From positions 124,001 through 188,000 of the forward strand of contig NZ_JAULSA010000003.1 in the NCBI RefSeq assembly GCF_030518235.1: DNA of 64,000 nt, read 5' to 3'. The DNA is from Saccharibacillus sp. CPCC 101409 (GTDB taxonomy: Bacteria > Bacillota > Bacilli > Paenibacillales > Paenibacillaceae). The first letter of the stretch is position 1. Each line of letters opens with the position of its first letter. Positions 32,431 through 41,806 of the stretch are shown piece by piece. The notes under the pieces are model-generated. The model saw only the letters and a program-made list of their open reading frames with translations. It made no database searches and was not told the DNA's origin. The position numbers and the translations under genes were made by a program.

Positions 32431-32585
32431 GGCTGCGAGCGCGGAAGTTTGGGGTCGGAATGTTGAGGCCTGTTTATTGAAGCCGGTTCGTTGAGATTTA
32501 TATCTGATTTGTTAAGAGTCCCATCTGACTTATTGTTGGAGACTCTGCGCGTTAATCATCACGTTAATCATAAGGAGGTCGTCCC

Positions 32586-34307
32586 ATGACCGAAGTTTCT
32601 ATTTCTTCATCCGCCGGATGGAATTTCGATAACAGCTACGCCGGATTGCCCGACCTGTTCTACAGCCGTGTGGAGCCGGTCCCGGTCCGCGAGCCGCGAG
32701 CGGTGATCTTGAACGAGGAGCTGGCCCGGGAGCTCGGACTGGACCCGGAATGGCTGCGCGGCGAAGAAGCCGCGGCCATCTTCGCCGGCAACGCCGTGCC
32801 GGAAGGATCGGAGCCGCTGGCCCAGGCCTATGCGGGCCATCAGTTCGGCGGCTTCAACCGCCTGGGCGACGGCCGGGCGGTGCTGCTCGGCGAGCAGATC
32901 GCGCCGGCCGGCGGCCGGTTCGATATCCAGCTCAAGGGCTCCGGCCGCACGCCGTACTCGCGCGGCGGAGACGGCCGGGCCGCGCTCGGCCCGATGCTGC
33001 GCGAGTATATCATCAGCGAGGCGATGCACGCGCTGGGCATTCCGACGACGCGCAGCCTGGCGGTCGTGACGACCGGCGAGCCGGTGCGCCGCGAGACCGA
33101 TCTGCGCGGCGCGGTATTGACCCGCGTGGCGGCGAGCCATCTGCGCGTCGGCACGTTCCAGTACGCCGCCCAGTGGGGCGGGCCGGACGCGGTACGGACG
33201 CTGGCCGACTACGCCATCCGGCGGCATTATCCCGATATCGCGCCGGATGCCGAAGACCGTTATCTTCGGCTGCTTGAAGGGGTGCTGGAGCGGCAGGCTT
33301 CGCTGGTCTCGCAGTGGATGCTCGCCGGATTTATCCACGGCGTGCTGAATACCGACAACGTGGCGATCGGCGGGGAATCGATCGACTACGGGCCGTGCGC
33401 TTTTATGGACGCTTACGATCCGTCGACCGTATTCAGCTCGATCGACACCGGCGGCCGCTACGCTTACGGCAACCAGCCGTATATCACGCTCTGGAACGTG
33501 ACCCGGCTGGCGGAAACGCTGGTTCCGCTGCTGCACGAAGAGCAGGAACGCGCCGTCGAACTGGCGCAGACGATGCTGGACCGCTTCGAGCGGCTGTATT
33601 TGGATCACTGGCTCGCCGGAATGCGGGCCAAGCTGGGTCTGTCCGGCGCGGAGCCGGAAGACGAGCAGCTGATCGGCGATCTGCTGGATCTGATGAAAGC
33701 GTTCAGAGCGGATTACACGAATACGTTCGTCGGGCTGACGTTCGACGCGCCGGTCGGCGAAGCGGACCAAGCCGGGGGAGAAGCGGCAGTCGAAGCGCAG
33801 GCGGGCGAAGATCGGGCGGCCGCGGCGCCGTCGATCGCGGACGACGCGGGCAACGCCGAGCTGGATTACGCCGGCGTTCGCGAAGCAGGCGCCGGCAGCG
33901 GGCCGGATGCCGCCAAAGCCGGGGCGGCATCCGGCGGCGAACTTTCCGCTGCCGGCATCGGCGCGGAGGAAGCCGCCCGCCCGGCTTCGTTTCCGGGCGC
34001 CGACGCTCTGCTGGGCAGCGGCGAGTACCGCGCCTGGCGAGAGCGCTGGCAGGCGCGGCTGGGCCGCCGGAGCGATTCCGCGTCCGCCGCGTTCGAGCGG
34101 ATGCGCCGTCATAATCCGGCGGTGATTCCGCGCAATCACCGGGTGGAAGAAGCGCTGGCGGCGGCCGTGAACGCCGACGATTACGGTCCGCTGCGCAGGC
34201 TGGTCGACGCGCTGTCGCGGCCTTACGCGCACGCGGCCGACCAGGCGGAATACGCGCAGCTTCCGCCGCAGGAAGGCGGCGGTTACGTGACCTACTGCGG
34301 CACGTAA
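32586..34307 (+). CDS. selO: SelO/YdiU-type protein AMP-transferase with low-complexity insert
   Basis: This is a 573-residue pseudokinase-fold enzyme that transfers AMP from ATP to protein Ser, Thr or Tyr in characterised members. Landmarks are AYAGHQFGGFNRLGDGRAVLLGE, DIQLKGSGRTPYSRGGDGRA, REYIISEAMHALGIPTTR and GVLNTDNVAIGGESIDYGP (catalytic and metal-binding Asn/Asp). Most orthologues are 480-500 residues. This one carries an Ala/Gly/Glu-rich stretch of about 80 residues near 390-470, just before RAWRERW. It contains no motif. AAGGAGG lies 7 bp before ATG 32586. Confidence 0.93.
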   Translation: MTEVSISSSAGWNFDNSYAGLPDLFYSRVEPVPVREPRAVILNEELARELGLDPEWLRGEEAAAIFAGNAVPEGSEPLAQAYAGHQFGGFNRLGDGRAVLLGEQIAPAGGRFDIQLKGSGRTPYSRGGDGRAALGPMLREYIISEAMHALGIPTTRSLAVVTTGEPVRRETDLRGAVLTRVAASHLRVGTFQYAAQWGGPDAVRTLADYAIRRHYPDIAPDAEDRYLRLLEGVLERQASLVSQWMLAGFIHGVLNTDNVAIGGESIDYGPCAFMDAYDPSTVFSSIDTGGRYAYGNQPYITLWNVTRLAETLVPLLHEEQERAVELAQTMLDRFERLYLDHWLAGMRAKLGLSGAEPEDEQLIGDLLDLMKAFRADYTNTFVGLTFDAPVGEADQAGGEAAVEAQAGEDRAAAAPSIADDAGNAELDYAGVREAGAGSGPDAAKAGAASGGELSAAGIGAEEAARPASFPGADALLGSGEYRAWRERWQARLGRRSDSASAAFERMRRHNPAVIPRNHRVEEALAAAVNADDYGPLRRLVDALSRPYAHAADQAEYAQLPPQEGGGYVTYCGT

Positions 34308-34392
34308 AAGGTGTGCGCCGTATCCGAAGCGGCGCGTTCGCGGCGGATAACCGGACCGCGATCGTGCAGCGGCCGGCTTGGAACCGCGGCAG

Positions 34393-34437
34393 GCGGCTTT
34401 TTCCCGGCATCGCTGCGGGAGAAGAGCCGCTTTTTTG
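34393..34437 (+). terminator. Terminator of selO
   Basis: GCGGCT (34393-34398) pairs with AGCCGC (34425-34430), with an inner CCCG/CGGG pairing, followed by six T. The remainder of the gap to 34609 holds only the GH94 promoter. Confidence 0.75.
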
Positions 34438-34550
34438 GCGGGCGGAATCGGCGCCGGACAAACGTAATCTATGCCGACAACACTTCCGGTGAAGCGCCCC
34501 GGGTCCGCCTGTATTATTTTCAAGCCCGAAAGCCCTGCAAGTCCCACCCC

Positions 34551-34579
34551 GTGCCATCCCGGCAATGAAAGCGTATAAT
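34551..34579 (+). promoter_or_regulatory. Promoter of the GH94 gene
   Basis: GTGCCA (34551-34556) and a perfect TATAAT (34574-34579) are separated by 17 bp. The leader is about 25 nt. Confidence 0.6.
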
Positions 34580-34608
34580 AAAATCATATCGCGATAAGGA
34601 GTGAGTCC

Positions 34609-37098
34609 ATGACCCGCACGATCCGACCGACCGAAGACCAGCAGTATTACGAACTGACGAGTCCCACGGCGCTGCCGAAAGCTTCGGGCTTCCTGTGGAA
34701 CGACCAGATGATGATCCACATGAACTGCCGCGGCTACGCCGTCGCCCAGTTCATGCAGCCGGAGCCGGCCAAGTATTCGCACGCGCCCAACCTGGAAGCG
34801 AAAACGTTTATGCAGCCCGAACAGCCGTATTACGCGCACCATCCGGGGCGTTTTCTGTTTATCAAGGACGAAAAGGACGGACATATCTTCTCCGCTCCGT
34901 ACGAGCCGACGCGCGAGCTGCCGGAGACCTACATATTCGCGGCGGGCAAGCACGATATCGTGTGGACGATTATCCACCGCGGCCTGCGTATCGAGCTGCG
35001 GCTGACGCTGCCGAGGGACGGAGCGGCCGAGCTGTGGCGGATCAAGGTGAAGAACGAAGGCGAAGAAACGCGCAAGCTCAGCTTGTATCCGTATTTCAGC
35101 GTCGGCTACATGTCGTGGATGAACCAGTCCGGCGAATACGTCGAGGAGCTGGGGGCCGTCGTCTGCTCGTCGATCACGCCGTACCAGAAAGTGCAGGACT
35201 ACCCGGCTATCCAAAAGCTGCGCGACAAAACCTACCTGCTGGCCGAAACGAAGCCGCTTGCATGGGAAGTGAGCCAGGAGGCGTTCGAAGGCGAAGGCGG
35301 CATTATGCGTCCGTCGGCGCTGGAGAGCGAAACGCTGGCCTGCGGCGATTCCCGCTACGAGATGCCGGCCGCCGCGATGCAGTATCGGGGCGAGTGGGCG
35401 CCGGGCGAAGAGCGGGAGTACCGGTTCGTGTTCGGGCCGGCGAAGGACGAGGAAGAAGTGGCGGCGATCCGGGAACGGTACTTCGGCGGAAATAAAAACG
35501 CGGCCGGCGCGGAACCCGCCAACGGGGCGTTCGGAAACCCGGATTTATTTTCGGCAAAAGAAAACGGAGGCGGCGGGGAGCGCGAGGGAGATCCGGCGGC
35601 GTTTTCCGAAGACGGTTTCGATGCGGCGGCGCGCGATTACGCGGACTATATCGCGGCGGGCCGGGGCTGCCTGGACATCCGGACGCCGGACGCCGATCTG
35701 GACAACTTCGTCAACCACTGGCTGCCGCGTCAGGTGTATTATCACGGCGTGACCAACCGGCTGTCCACCGATCCGCAGACGCGCAACTATTTGCAGGACC
35801 ATATGGGGATGAGTTATATCGATTCGCGCAGCACGCGGAATGCGTTTCTGACGTCGCTGTCGCAGCAGCGGGAAGACGGTTCGATGCCGGACGGCATTGT
35901 GCTGTACGAAGGCGCGGAACTGAAATATATCAACCAGGTGCCGCATACGGACCACTGCGTCTGGCTGCCGGTGTGCCTGCTGACGTATCTCGACGAAACG
36001 AACGACTACGGCCTGCTGGACGAAGAAGTTCCGTATGCGGGCGGGAACAAAACGGCGTCCGTCTTCGAACATATCGACCGCGCGGTGCAGTGGCTGATCG
36101 GCGACCGGGACGAGCGCGGGCTGAACTATATCAACCAGGGCGACTGGTGCGACCCGATGAATATGGTCGGCTACAAAGGCCGCGGCGTGTCCGGCTGGCT
36201 GACGATCGCCACCGCGTATTCGTGCCGGGTGTGGGCGGACATTTGCGAGCGCGGCGGCCGCGCGGACGAAGCAGCGGAGTACCGCGAGCAGGCGGAGGAG
36301 ATCAACGGCGCGGTCAACCGGCATCTGTGGGACGGCGACTGGTACGCGCGCGGCATTACGGACGACGGGATTGCGTTCGGCATCCGGTCGGACGAGGAAG
36401 GCCGGATCTTCATTAATCCGCAGGGCTGGTCGCTGCTGAGCGGCGCGGCGGACGAGTCGAAAAAAGCGAAGCTGATCCGCGCGGTGGAAGAGCAGCTGGA
36501 ATCGCCTTACGGCGTGGAGAAGCTTGCGCCGTCGTACACGGCGATGCGCGAAGACGTCGGCCGGGTCACGCAGAAGCATCCGGGCTCGGCGGAGAACGGC
36601 GCGGTGTACAACCATGCGGCGGCGTTTTATATTTACGCGCTGTACGCGGTCGGCGAGAAAGAGAACGCCTACCGGCTGCTGCGCAAGATGCTGCCGGGCA
36701 CGGACGAAGCGGACATCGCGCAGCGCGGCCAGCTTCCGGTCTTTATCCCGAATTACTATCGGGGGGCTTACCGGCAGTTCCCGCGCACGGCGGGCCGCTC
36801 CAGCCATCTGTTCAACACGGGCACCGTGCCGTGGGTGTACCGCTGCGTGATCGACGGCTTGTTCGGCGTGCAGGGAACGCCGGACGGCCTGCGCGTCGCG
36901 CCGCAGCTGCCGGCCGACTGGAGCGAAGCGTCCGCCGTGCGCCGGTTCCGCGGCGCGGAGTACCGCATCGCGATCACGCGCGAAGCCGGGGTAAGCGAAG
37001 CGGAAGTGTATGCCGGCGGCGAGCGGCTGGACGGCGGGATCGTCCGGCACGCGCAGCCGGGCGGGGTGTACGAAGTTAAGGTGAAGCTGCCGCTGTAG
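34609..37098 (+). CDS. Glycoside hydrolase family 94 phosphorylase-type protein
   Basis: This is an 829-residue protein with the GH94 layout: an N-terminal beta-sandwich (about 1-290), a helical linker and an (alpha/alpha)6 barrel. The catalytic general acid is expected at Asp512 in GDWCD, which corresponds to the conserved GDWND-type motif. YLQDHMGMSYIDSR and NTGTVPWVYRC are further family landmarks. GH94 enzymes split beta-glucosides such as cellobiose with phosphate. A glycine-rich insert of about 45 residues (NGGGGEREGD region) lies before the barrel. It is cytoplasmic. AAGGAGTG precedes the ATG. Substrate is not predictable. Confidence 0.85.
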   Translation: MTRTIRPTEDQQYYELTSPTALPKASGFLWNDQMMIHMNCRGYAVAQFMQPEPAKYSHAPNLEAKTFMQPEQPYYAHHPGRFLFIKDEKDGHIFSAPYEPTRELPETYIFAAGKHDIVWTIIHRGLRIELRLTLPRDGAAELWRIKVKNEGEETRKLSLYPYFSVGYMSWMNQSGEYVEELGAVVCSSITPYQKVQDYPAIQKLRDKTYLLAETKPLAWEVSQEAFEGEGGIMRPSALESETLACGDSRYEMPAAAMQYRGEWAPGEEREYRFVFGPAKDEEEVAAIRERYFGGNKNAAGAEPANGAFGNPDLFSAKENGGGGEREGDPAAFSEDGFDAAARDYADYIAAGRGCLDIRTPDADLDNFVNHWLPRQVYYHGVTNRLSTDPQTRNYLQDHMGMSYIDSRSTRNAFLTSLSQQREDGSMPDGIVLYEGAELKYINQVPHTDHCVWLPVCLLTYLDETNDYGLLDEEVPYAGGNKTASVFEHIDRAVQWLIGDRDERGLNYINQGDWCDPMNMVGYKGRGVSGWLTIATAYSCRVWADICERGGRADEAAEYREQAEEINGAVNRHLWDGDWYARGITDDGIAFGIRSDEEGRIFINPQGWSLLSGAADESKKAKLIRAVEEQLESPYGVEKLAPSYTAMREDVGRVTQKHPGSAENGAVYNHAAAFYIYALYAVGEKENAYRLLRKMLPGTDEADIAQRGQLPVFIPNYYRGAYRQFPRTAGRSSHLFNTGTVPWVYRCVIDGLFGVQGTPDGLRVAPQLPADWSEASAVRRFRGAEYRIAITREAGVSEAEVYAGGERLDGGIVRHAQPGGVYEVKVKLPL

Positions 37099-37120
37099 AA
37101 GCGCTGCGGCTGCGGCGCTG

Positions 37121-37148
37121 GCGCGGACCGCGCACCGCGGTTTCTTTT
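37121..37148 (+). terminator. Terminator of the GH94 gene
   Basis: ACCGCG (37127-37132) pairs with CGCGGT (37136-37141), followed by TTCTTTT. Confidence 0.55.
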
Positions 37149-37240
37149 GCGGGCCGGATTCGGGCTCCGATTACGGGTACGTTTCCCGGTTTCCCGATTG
37201 GGCCGCGGATGCTTGTGCCATCGGATTGGCACCACGCTTG

Positions 37241-37317
37241 GCGGCCAGGCGTTCATACGATCCGTTAAATACCGGAAGTTTGCGAGAAACCGGCGTTAAA
37301 AGATAGGCGATCCGTTA
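37241..37317. repeat. Possible degenerate element C, second copy
   Basis: GATCCGTTA recurs at 37259-37267 and 37309-37317, exactly 50 bp apart, as the 3' ends of two 27-bp windows comparable to the element C units. The 5' halves are poorly conserved. Confidence 0.4.
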
Positions 37318-37327
37318 GCGCGTGCGG

Positions 37328-37352
37328 GACCGGCGATAAGCCGGTCTTTTTT
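37328..37352 (+). terminator. Stand-alone hairpin terminator
   Basis: GACCGGC (37328-37334) pairs with GCCGGTC (37340-37346), followed by six T. It resembles the terminator at 60270-60296. Between it and the methyltransferase start at 37545 I see only a possible promoter (TACACT near 37465). Confidence 0.8.
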
Positions 37353-37544
37353 ATTTGAATTACGATTGATTGAAGGAGACCGCGGCGCAACCGTCCGGAT
37401 TCCGGCGTGAATTCGCGGTAACCTCGGCTGCTTCCTCGCTGGATGTACATTGAGGAAAGTGGTACACTATTTTAAAAGTTATTTATGAAACAGGGTTTCG
37501 CTTAGTGAAACTAATCTGAGTTCATCTATAAGGAGCGATGCAAA

Positions 37545-38402
37545 ATGAGCGAGCAGGCCGGAAATGACAAAGCGGACCATAACGGACCCGACGGCAGGGA
37601 AACCCAAAGCGGCCGGCATGAAGCCGGTCGACCTGACGACAGCAACCCCGACAGCAAAGCCCGGTTCTCCGACCGGGTCGAAGCTTACGCCAAATATCGT
37701 CCGGGCTACCCGGCGGAGGCGGTCGATTACGTCTGCGAAGCGGCGGGCTTGAGCGCAGGTTCGGCCGCCGCCGATCTCGGGGCGGGCACGGGGATTTTCT
37801 CCAAGCTGCTGCTGGAGCGCGGCGTAAAGGTCGTCGCGGTGGAGCCGAATCGGGAGATGCGCGAAGCGGCGGAGGCGGCGCTGGCCGGCTTCGAAGGATT
37901 CCGGTCCGAAGACGCTTCGGCCGAAGCCACCGGACTGCCGGACGGTTCGGTGGACGGGATCGTCTGCGCGCAGGCGTTTCACTGGTTCGACCGCGAAGCG
38001 GCGCGTATCGAATTCGACCGCATTCTCAAGCCGGGCGGCCGCGCCGCGCTGATCTGGAACGCCCGCCTGACGCAAGGCAGCGCCTTCCTGGAGCAGTACG
38101 AAGAGCTGCTGCTGCGGCGCGGCACGGACTACAGCGAGGTCAATCATCGCAATGTGTCGCCGGACATCCTGCACGGATTTTTCAAGCCCGGCACCCTGTC
38201 CGAAAAGCGCTTTCCCAACCGGCAAACCTTCGATTTCGAAGGCTTGAGCGGCCGCGTGCGTTCTTCGTCTTACGTGCCCGCGCCCGGTACCCCCGGCTAC
38301 GAGCCGCTGATGGAAGAACTGCGGGAAATCTTCGATCGCAATCAGGAGAACGGCCGGGTATTTTTCGACTACGAAACGGAAGTGTATATCGGCGAAGTGT
38401 AG
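37545..38402 (+). CDS. Class I SAM-dependent methyltransferase
   Basis: This is a 285-residue protein. A polar, probably disordered N-terminus of about 38 residues precedes FSDRVEAYAKYRPGYP. The SAM-binding motif I is AADLGAGTGIFSKLL (about 75-89), acidic VEPN ends strand two, and FHWFD is the post-motif typical of the UbiE/YcgJ group. The C-terminus ends DYETEVYIGEV. The acceptor is unknown. AAGGAGCG precedes the ATG. A degraded relative of its C-terminus lies at 43628-43753. Confidence 0.88.
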   Translation: MSEQAGNDKADHNGPDGRETQSGRHEAGRPDDSNPDSKARFSDRVEAYAKYRPGYPAEAVDYVCEAAGLSAGSAAADLGAGTGIFSKLLLERGVKVVAVEPNREMREAAEAALAGFEGFRSEDASAEATGLPDGSVDGIVCAQAFHWFDREAARIEFDRILKPGGRAALIWNARLTQGSAFLEQYEELLLRRGTDYSEVNHRNVSPDILHGFFKPGTLSEKRFPNRQTFDFEGLSGRVRSSSYVPAPGTPGYEPLMEELREIFDRNQENGRVFFDYETEVYIGEV

Positions 38403-38955
38403 AAGCGCAGAAGCAGGCGAGCGCGGTAATGTGGACATGTAGAAACGTAGAAATGTAGAGAAGCGGGGAACCGGACAAGGAGCGGCGCCGAAGTATGCGA
38501 ACGCTCAAAAAGGGATGGACTATGCACGGCGAAAATGGAACGGCGGCGTTTCGAGCAGCGGCTTCGGATGGAAACGACGAAGCTGCCGCCAAACCCCGTC
38601 TTTTTCGGTTTGCCGCATCACTCGCGTTGTTCTGACGGAACCCGGAGATGCTGTTCGGCCAAATCGGGCTGGCTACCGCGGATTAACGCGAATCGAAATA
38701 TCGTGCCCGAAAGCGCCGAGCCCGACATTTCGAACCCCCGCGGCCTCGATGCGAGCCCGCCAATTCAAAGGATGCGCGGCTCAATCGCCGGCTTACTCAC
38801 TTGTTCTATCCAGGACCTGTACGCAAACTCACTGAAGCGCATCTTGACCTGCTTTTTCGCCCTCTTAAGGATTCGTGCATGCTTGAGGCGCCAATCCGTT
38901 AACGCTGCGTCGTGTTTCCTTGACGGGTCCCCGCTCCGCATTCACAACTCCGCTC
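38403..38955. other. 553-bp gap with no supported gene
   Basis: Several frames are open here but none has a ribosome site, a recognisable motif or sensible composition. Scattered pieces such as GACGGAACC (38635) and ATCCGTTAACG (38894) recall element C units, though without the 50-bp spacing. It may be a decayed region. Confidence 0.5.
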
Positions 38956-39936
38956 TCAAAGCTCCGCGGGTAAGCCCGTGCGAGCCGAGCTCCAGTTCCA
39001 CAGTTCTTTCGCCCGCGGCTCTTCATAGGATTCGTCCGAGGACGGAATCGCCCTGGGGCCGTCCCAGTACGTGCCGCTGTGTTCGACCGGAAGATGCTTC
39101 AGCAGCAGTTCGGCCAGGTCTCCGCCGGACTGTTTGGTGCTGCGCACGGCGCTGTTGAACAAACGCAGCGCGGGCATGACATAGTTCCAGGCGAACCGCA
39201 GAATCGGCGGGAAGTTCCGCGACAGGGCCGAGCCTTTGCCGGGCATCATGCCGGGATTGAAAGCCGTAACGATCACGGCGCGGCCGGCGCGCCGCAGCCG
39301 CCGGTCCAGCTCGTAGGCAAAGTACAAATTGCACAGCTTGGAAGTCGTATAACGGACGCTTCCGCGCTGGGCCGGCGAAAGCTGCGCCAGCTGCCGGTCG
39401 GACGCGGCCGGATCGGCCATGATCTCCGGGTGTTCGTAGCGGGGAGCGGGCATGCCGGTCTTGGCGGAAGGGTCGTGGGTATCGCTGCTGACGACAAGCA
39501 CCTGTCCGCCTTCTTCAAGCTGTCCAAGCAGCAGCCGGACGAGCAGGAAATGCCCGAGGTGGTTGACGCCGAATGTCGCTTCCACGCCGTCGTCGGTCGC
39601 CCGGGTTTCCTGCGCGAAATTCGAGCCGGCATTGCAAATAATTGCGCGCAGCGGCGGCAGCCCGGCGGAAGCAAACCGATCCGCGAAGCGGCGCACCGAA
39701 TCGAGCGAAGCCAGATCGAGGGTCATTGCGGTAATATGGCGGCTGCCGGTTTCCCGGATCAGCGTTTGTACGGCGGGCTCCATTCGCTGCATGCTGCGCG
39801 AGGCGATCACGATATGCCAGCCGCCGGAGTCGGCGGCGATCTTCTTGGCGGCCTCGAAGCCCAGACCGGCATTGCCCCCGGTAATAATAACGGTTCCGCC
39901 CTGCGGTGCTGCCGGCTTTTCCCGGTTTGTATTCAT
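38956..39936 (-). CDS. Short-chain dehydrogenase, retinol dehydrogenase-like
   Basis: This is a 326-residue SDR. TGGNAGLGFEAAK is the cofactor motif, CNAGSN is the structural motif, VSSDTHD supplies the catalytic Ser and YTTSKLCN supplies Tyr and Lys. Its C-terminal 80 residues exceed a minimal SDR and match the protochlorophyllide/retinol reductase-like group. Its promoter carries a 24-bp operator, and the TetR gene directly upstream is the likely controller. The start is ATG 39934-39936. Substrate is unknown. Confidence 0.87.
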   Translation of the reverse strand: MNTNREKPAAPQGGTVIITGGNAGLGFEAAKKIAADSGGWHIVIASRSMQRMEPAVQTLIRETGSRHITAMTLDLASLDSVRRFADRFASAGLPPLRAIICNAGSNFAQETRATDDGVEATFGVNHLGHFLLVRLLLGQLEEGGQVLVVSSDTHDPSAKTGMPAPRYEHPEIMADPAASDRQLAQLSPAQRGSVRYTTSKLCNLYFAYELDRRLRRAGRAVIVTAFNPGMMPGKGSALSRNFPPILRFAWNYVMPALRLFNSAVRSTKQSGGDLAELLLKHLPVEHSGTYWDGPRAIPSSDESYEEPRAKELWNWSSARTGLPAEL

Positions 39937-39964
39937 TCACGGCACTCCATTCATCGATTGATAT

Positions 39965-40000
39965 TAAATACGATACAGTACCGTATCGTATATTGTCAAG
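39965..40000 (-). promoter_or_regulatory. SDR promoter with TetR-type operator
   Basis: On the minus strand TTGACA is followed by a 24-bp palindrome (arms ATACGATAC and GTATCGTAT, one mismatched pair), which runs through the spacer and -10 region. This is the classic placement for a TetR-family repressor. The adjacent TetR gene is the best candidate. Confidence 0.75.
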
Positions 40001-40002
40001 AA

Positions 40003-40034
40003 GAAACCCCGCTTTCGCATGAAAACGGGGCTGA
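40003..40034 (-). terminator. Terminator of the TetR gene
   Basis: On the minus strand CCCCGTTTTC pairs with GAAAGCGGGG (one G-U), followed by TTTCTT. It separates the regulator transcript from the SDR promoter. Confidence 0.75.
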
Positions 40035-40090
40035 CGGTGAATACAATTGCCATACACACAAACTCCGGTCCGACCGCCGCCGGTTACTAT

Positions 40091-40768
40091 CTACCGTTCT
40101 CTCAACCCGTTCAGCAGCAGGTCGACCGCCTGCTTCAATTCCGCGTCGAGTTCGGCTTCGCCGGCGGCAGGCTTGAGCAGCAGGCGGTATACGGCGAAGC
40201 CGACCATAAAGTCGGTGACCACATTCAGATCGACATCGCCTCGCAGGCGTTCCGATTCGCGGAAGCGTTCGACCAGCAAAGAGATTTCCTGCGTTTTGGG
40301 CAGCGAATGCTGCTCCCAGTACGATTCCGACACCGGCGAACTGCCGGCGAGCGTGGAGATCAACAGCGACAGCATCTGCCGGCCAAGCGGGTTGTTCATA
40401 CGCTGCGCAAAGCTGCTCGACAGCGCAAACAGCGATTCTGGCAGATCGCCGTGCAGATCGGTGTTCATCTCCGGCTTGATCCGTTCCAGCGCGGCGACGA
40501 TCAATTCGTCTTTGCCGCCCCAGCGGCGGTAAATGGAGCTTTTGCCCACGCCGGCACGCTGCGCGACCGTCTCAATGCTGAGCTTGTCCACGCCGCCTTC
40601 GGCCAGCACGTCAAGCGTCGCCTGCAAGATGCCGGCATGCACTTCTTCACTTCTCGGCCGTCCGCGCGAAGGCGCCAGGGAAGCCTTCGCCGCGCCGTCG
40701 GCGCCCGTGCTTCGCGTATTTTCTTTTTTACCATCCGCCTTATGTGGACGCGCTTTGTTGCTTTCCAT
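40091..40768 (-). CDS. TetR-family repressor
   Basis: This is a 225-residue protein. Residues 1-35 are polar. The DNA-binding domain shows LSIETVAQRAGVGKSSIYRRW. GGGAGG sets the start at ATG 40766-40768. The ATG five codons further up is less well placed. It is followed by the SDR gene, whose promoter has a TetR-type palindrome. The TrmB-family gene ends 33 bp upstream, so the two regulators may share a transcript. Confidence 0.88.
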   Translation of the reverse strand: MESNKARPHKADGKKENTRSTGADGAAKASLAPSRGRPRSEEVHAGILQATLDVLAEGGVDKLSIETVAQRAGVGKSSIYRRWGGKDELIVAALERIKPEMNTDLHGDLPESLFALSSSFAQRMNNPLGRQMLSLLISTLAGSSPVSESYWEQHSLPKTQEISLLVERFRESERLRGDVDLNVVTDFMVGFAVYRLLLKPAAGEAELDAELKQAVDLLLNGLRER

Positions 40769-40801
40769 AGTCGTTCCTCCCATTCCTTCGTTCCTCGGCG
40801 G

Positions 40802-41638
40802 TTACAATCCCAGCTTCATCGCCATGCTGTAGCCGTTTGGGCCGAAGTTGTAGCGTTTGCGCAGCTCGATCAGGTCCGGGCCGAACGTGGCTTCCAGCGT
40901 ATCGCGGTGCGCCTGCATAATCTCGTAAATATACAGATCGTGAATAATGACTTCGGTGATCGGCATGACCAGCCCCGGATGCACCGTCCAGGCCGCGCGG
41001 CTGTCCGTGCCCAGCGATACGATGCCGGCGACGACCTCGCGGTCGTCCGCGCTGACGACGAGCCAGCGGCCGCCGTATTCGCGCGTGATCTCCGCGCTCG
41101 AATCGTGCGGGTACACCTGCGCGAAATCGAATTCCAGCTCCCCGTACAGGATCATCAGGATGTCCAATCCCCGCCCGGCCGCGGCGCGCAGTTCCGGTTC
41201 CAGCAGCTTCGCTTCTTCCGGCCAGATCTCCAGCAGCACGCGCCCTTCGGCGCGGCGGATCGTTTCGGCCGCCCGGCTCAGGATGGCGTCGGCGCCGTTG
41301 ATGTTCCATATATTTTCGCGGTTCGACGCGACGTAAGCGTACTGTTCCAGCGCCGCCTCGGCCGCTTCGAGCGACGCTTCGGCGCGGCGCTTTTTAAGCC
41401 GGATCAGCTCCTGCGGCGGCAGCGGCGTATAGAGCGCCGGTTCTTCGTGGCTCACCATGACTTCGCCGCGCTCGACCAGTCCGCCCAGCACTTCGTAGAT
41501 CTTGGAGCGCGGCACGCCGGAATTGAGCGAGATGGCGTAGCCCGACAGCGGCGATTTATCCAACAGCGCCAGATAAGCCCTGGCTTCGTATTCGGTAAAG
41601 TTCAATTCCTGCAGCATGTGGACGATTTCGGGCTTCAT
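40802..41638 (-). CDS. TrmB-family transcriptional regulator
   Basis: This is a 278-residue protein. The N-terminal winged helix (LNFTEYEARAYLALLDKSPLSGYAISLNSGVPRSKIYEVLGGL) is the TrmB signature. The C-terminal domain resembles the TrmB effector domain that binds sugars in archaeal members. ATG 41636-41638 follows GGGAGG. It is divergent from an EamA transporter, with a good promoter and two short dyads in between, so it probably controls that transporter. Confidence 0.88.
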   Translation of the reverse strand: MKPEIVHMLQELNFTEYEARAYLALLDKSPLSGYAISLNSGVPRSKIYEVLGGLVERGEVMVSHEEPALYTPLPPQELIRLKKRRAEASLEAAEAALEQYAYVASNRENIWNINGADAILSRAAETIRRAEGRVLLEIWPEEAKLLEPELRAAAGRGLDILMILYGELEFDFAQVYPHDSSAEITREYGGRWLVVSADDREVVAGIVSLGTDSRAAWTVHPGLVMPITEVIIHDLYIYEIMQAHRDTLEATFGPDLIELRKRYNFGPNGYSMAMKLGL

Positions 41639-41719
41639 GCTTGGGCCTCCCCGTGTTCGCGATAGACTCGGCCGCGGGCGGCGCGGCGCCGCTTGCAACA
41701 GCCGTTTCCATTATCCCAC

Positions 41720-41772
41720 TTGACAGCCGATAGCGCCAATGCTATATCTGTATACCAGTGACTACTGGAGTA
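41720..41772 (+). promoter_or_regulatory. EamA promoter with short dyads
   Basis: TTGACA (41720-41725) and TATATC (41743-41748) are spaced 17 bp apart. ATAGC/GCTAT (about 41730-41746) lies in the spacer and CCAGT/ACTGG (about 41755-41768) lies just downstream. Either could be a TrmB-type operator. Confidence 0.65.
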
Positions 41773-41806
41773 GCGACTAATAAAGTTCGATGAAGGAGGT
41801 ACGGAA

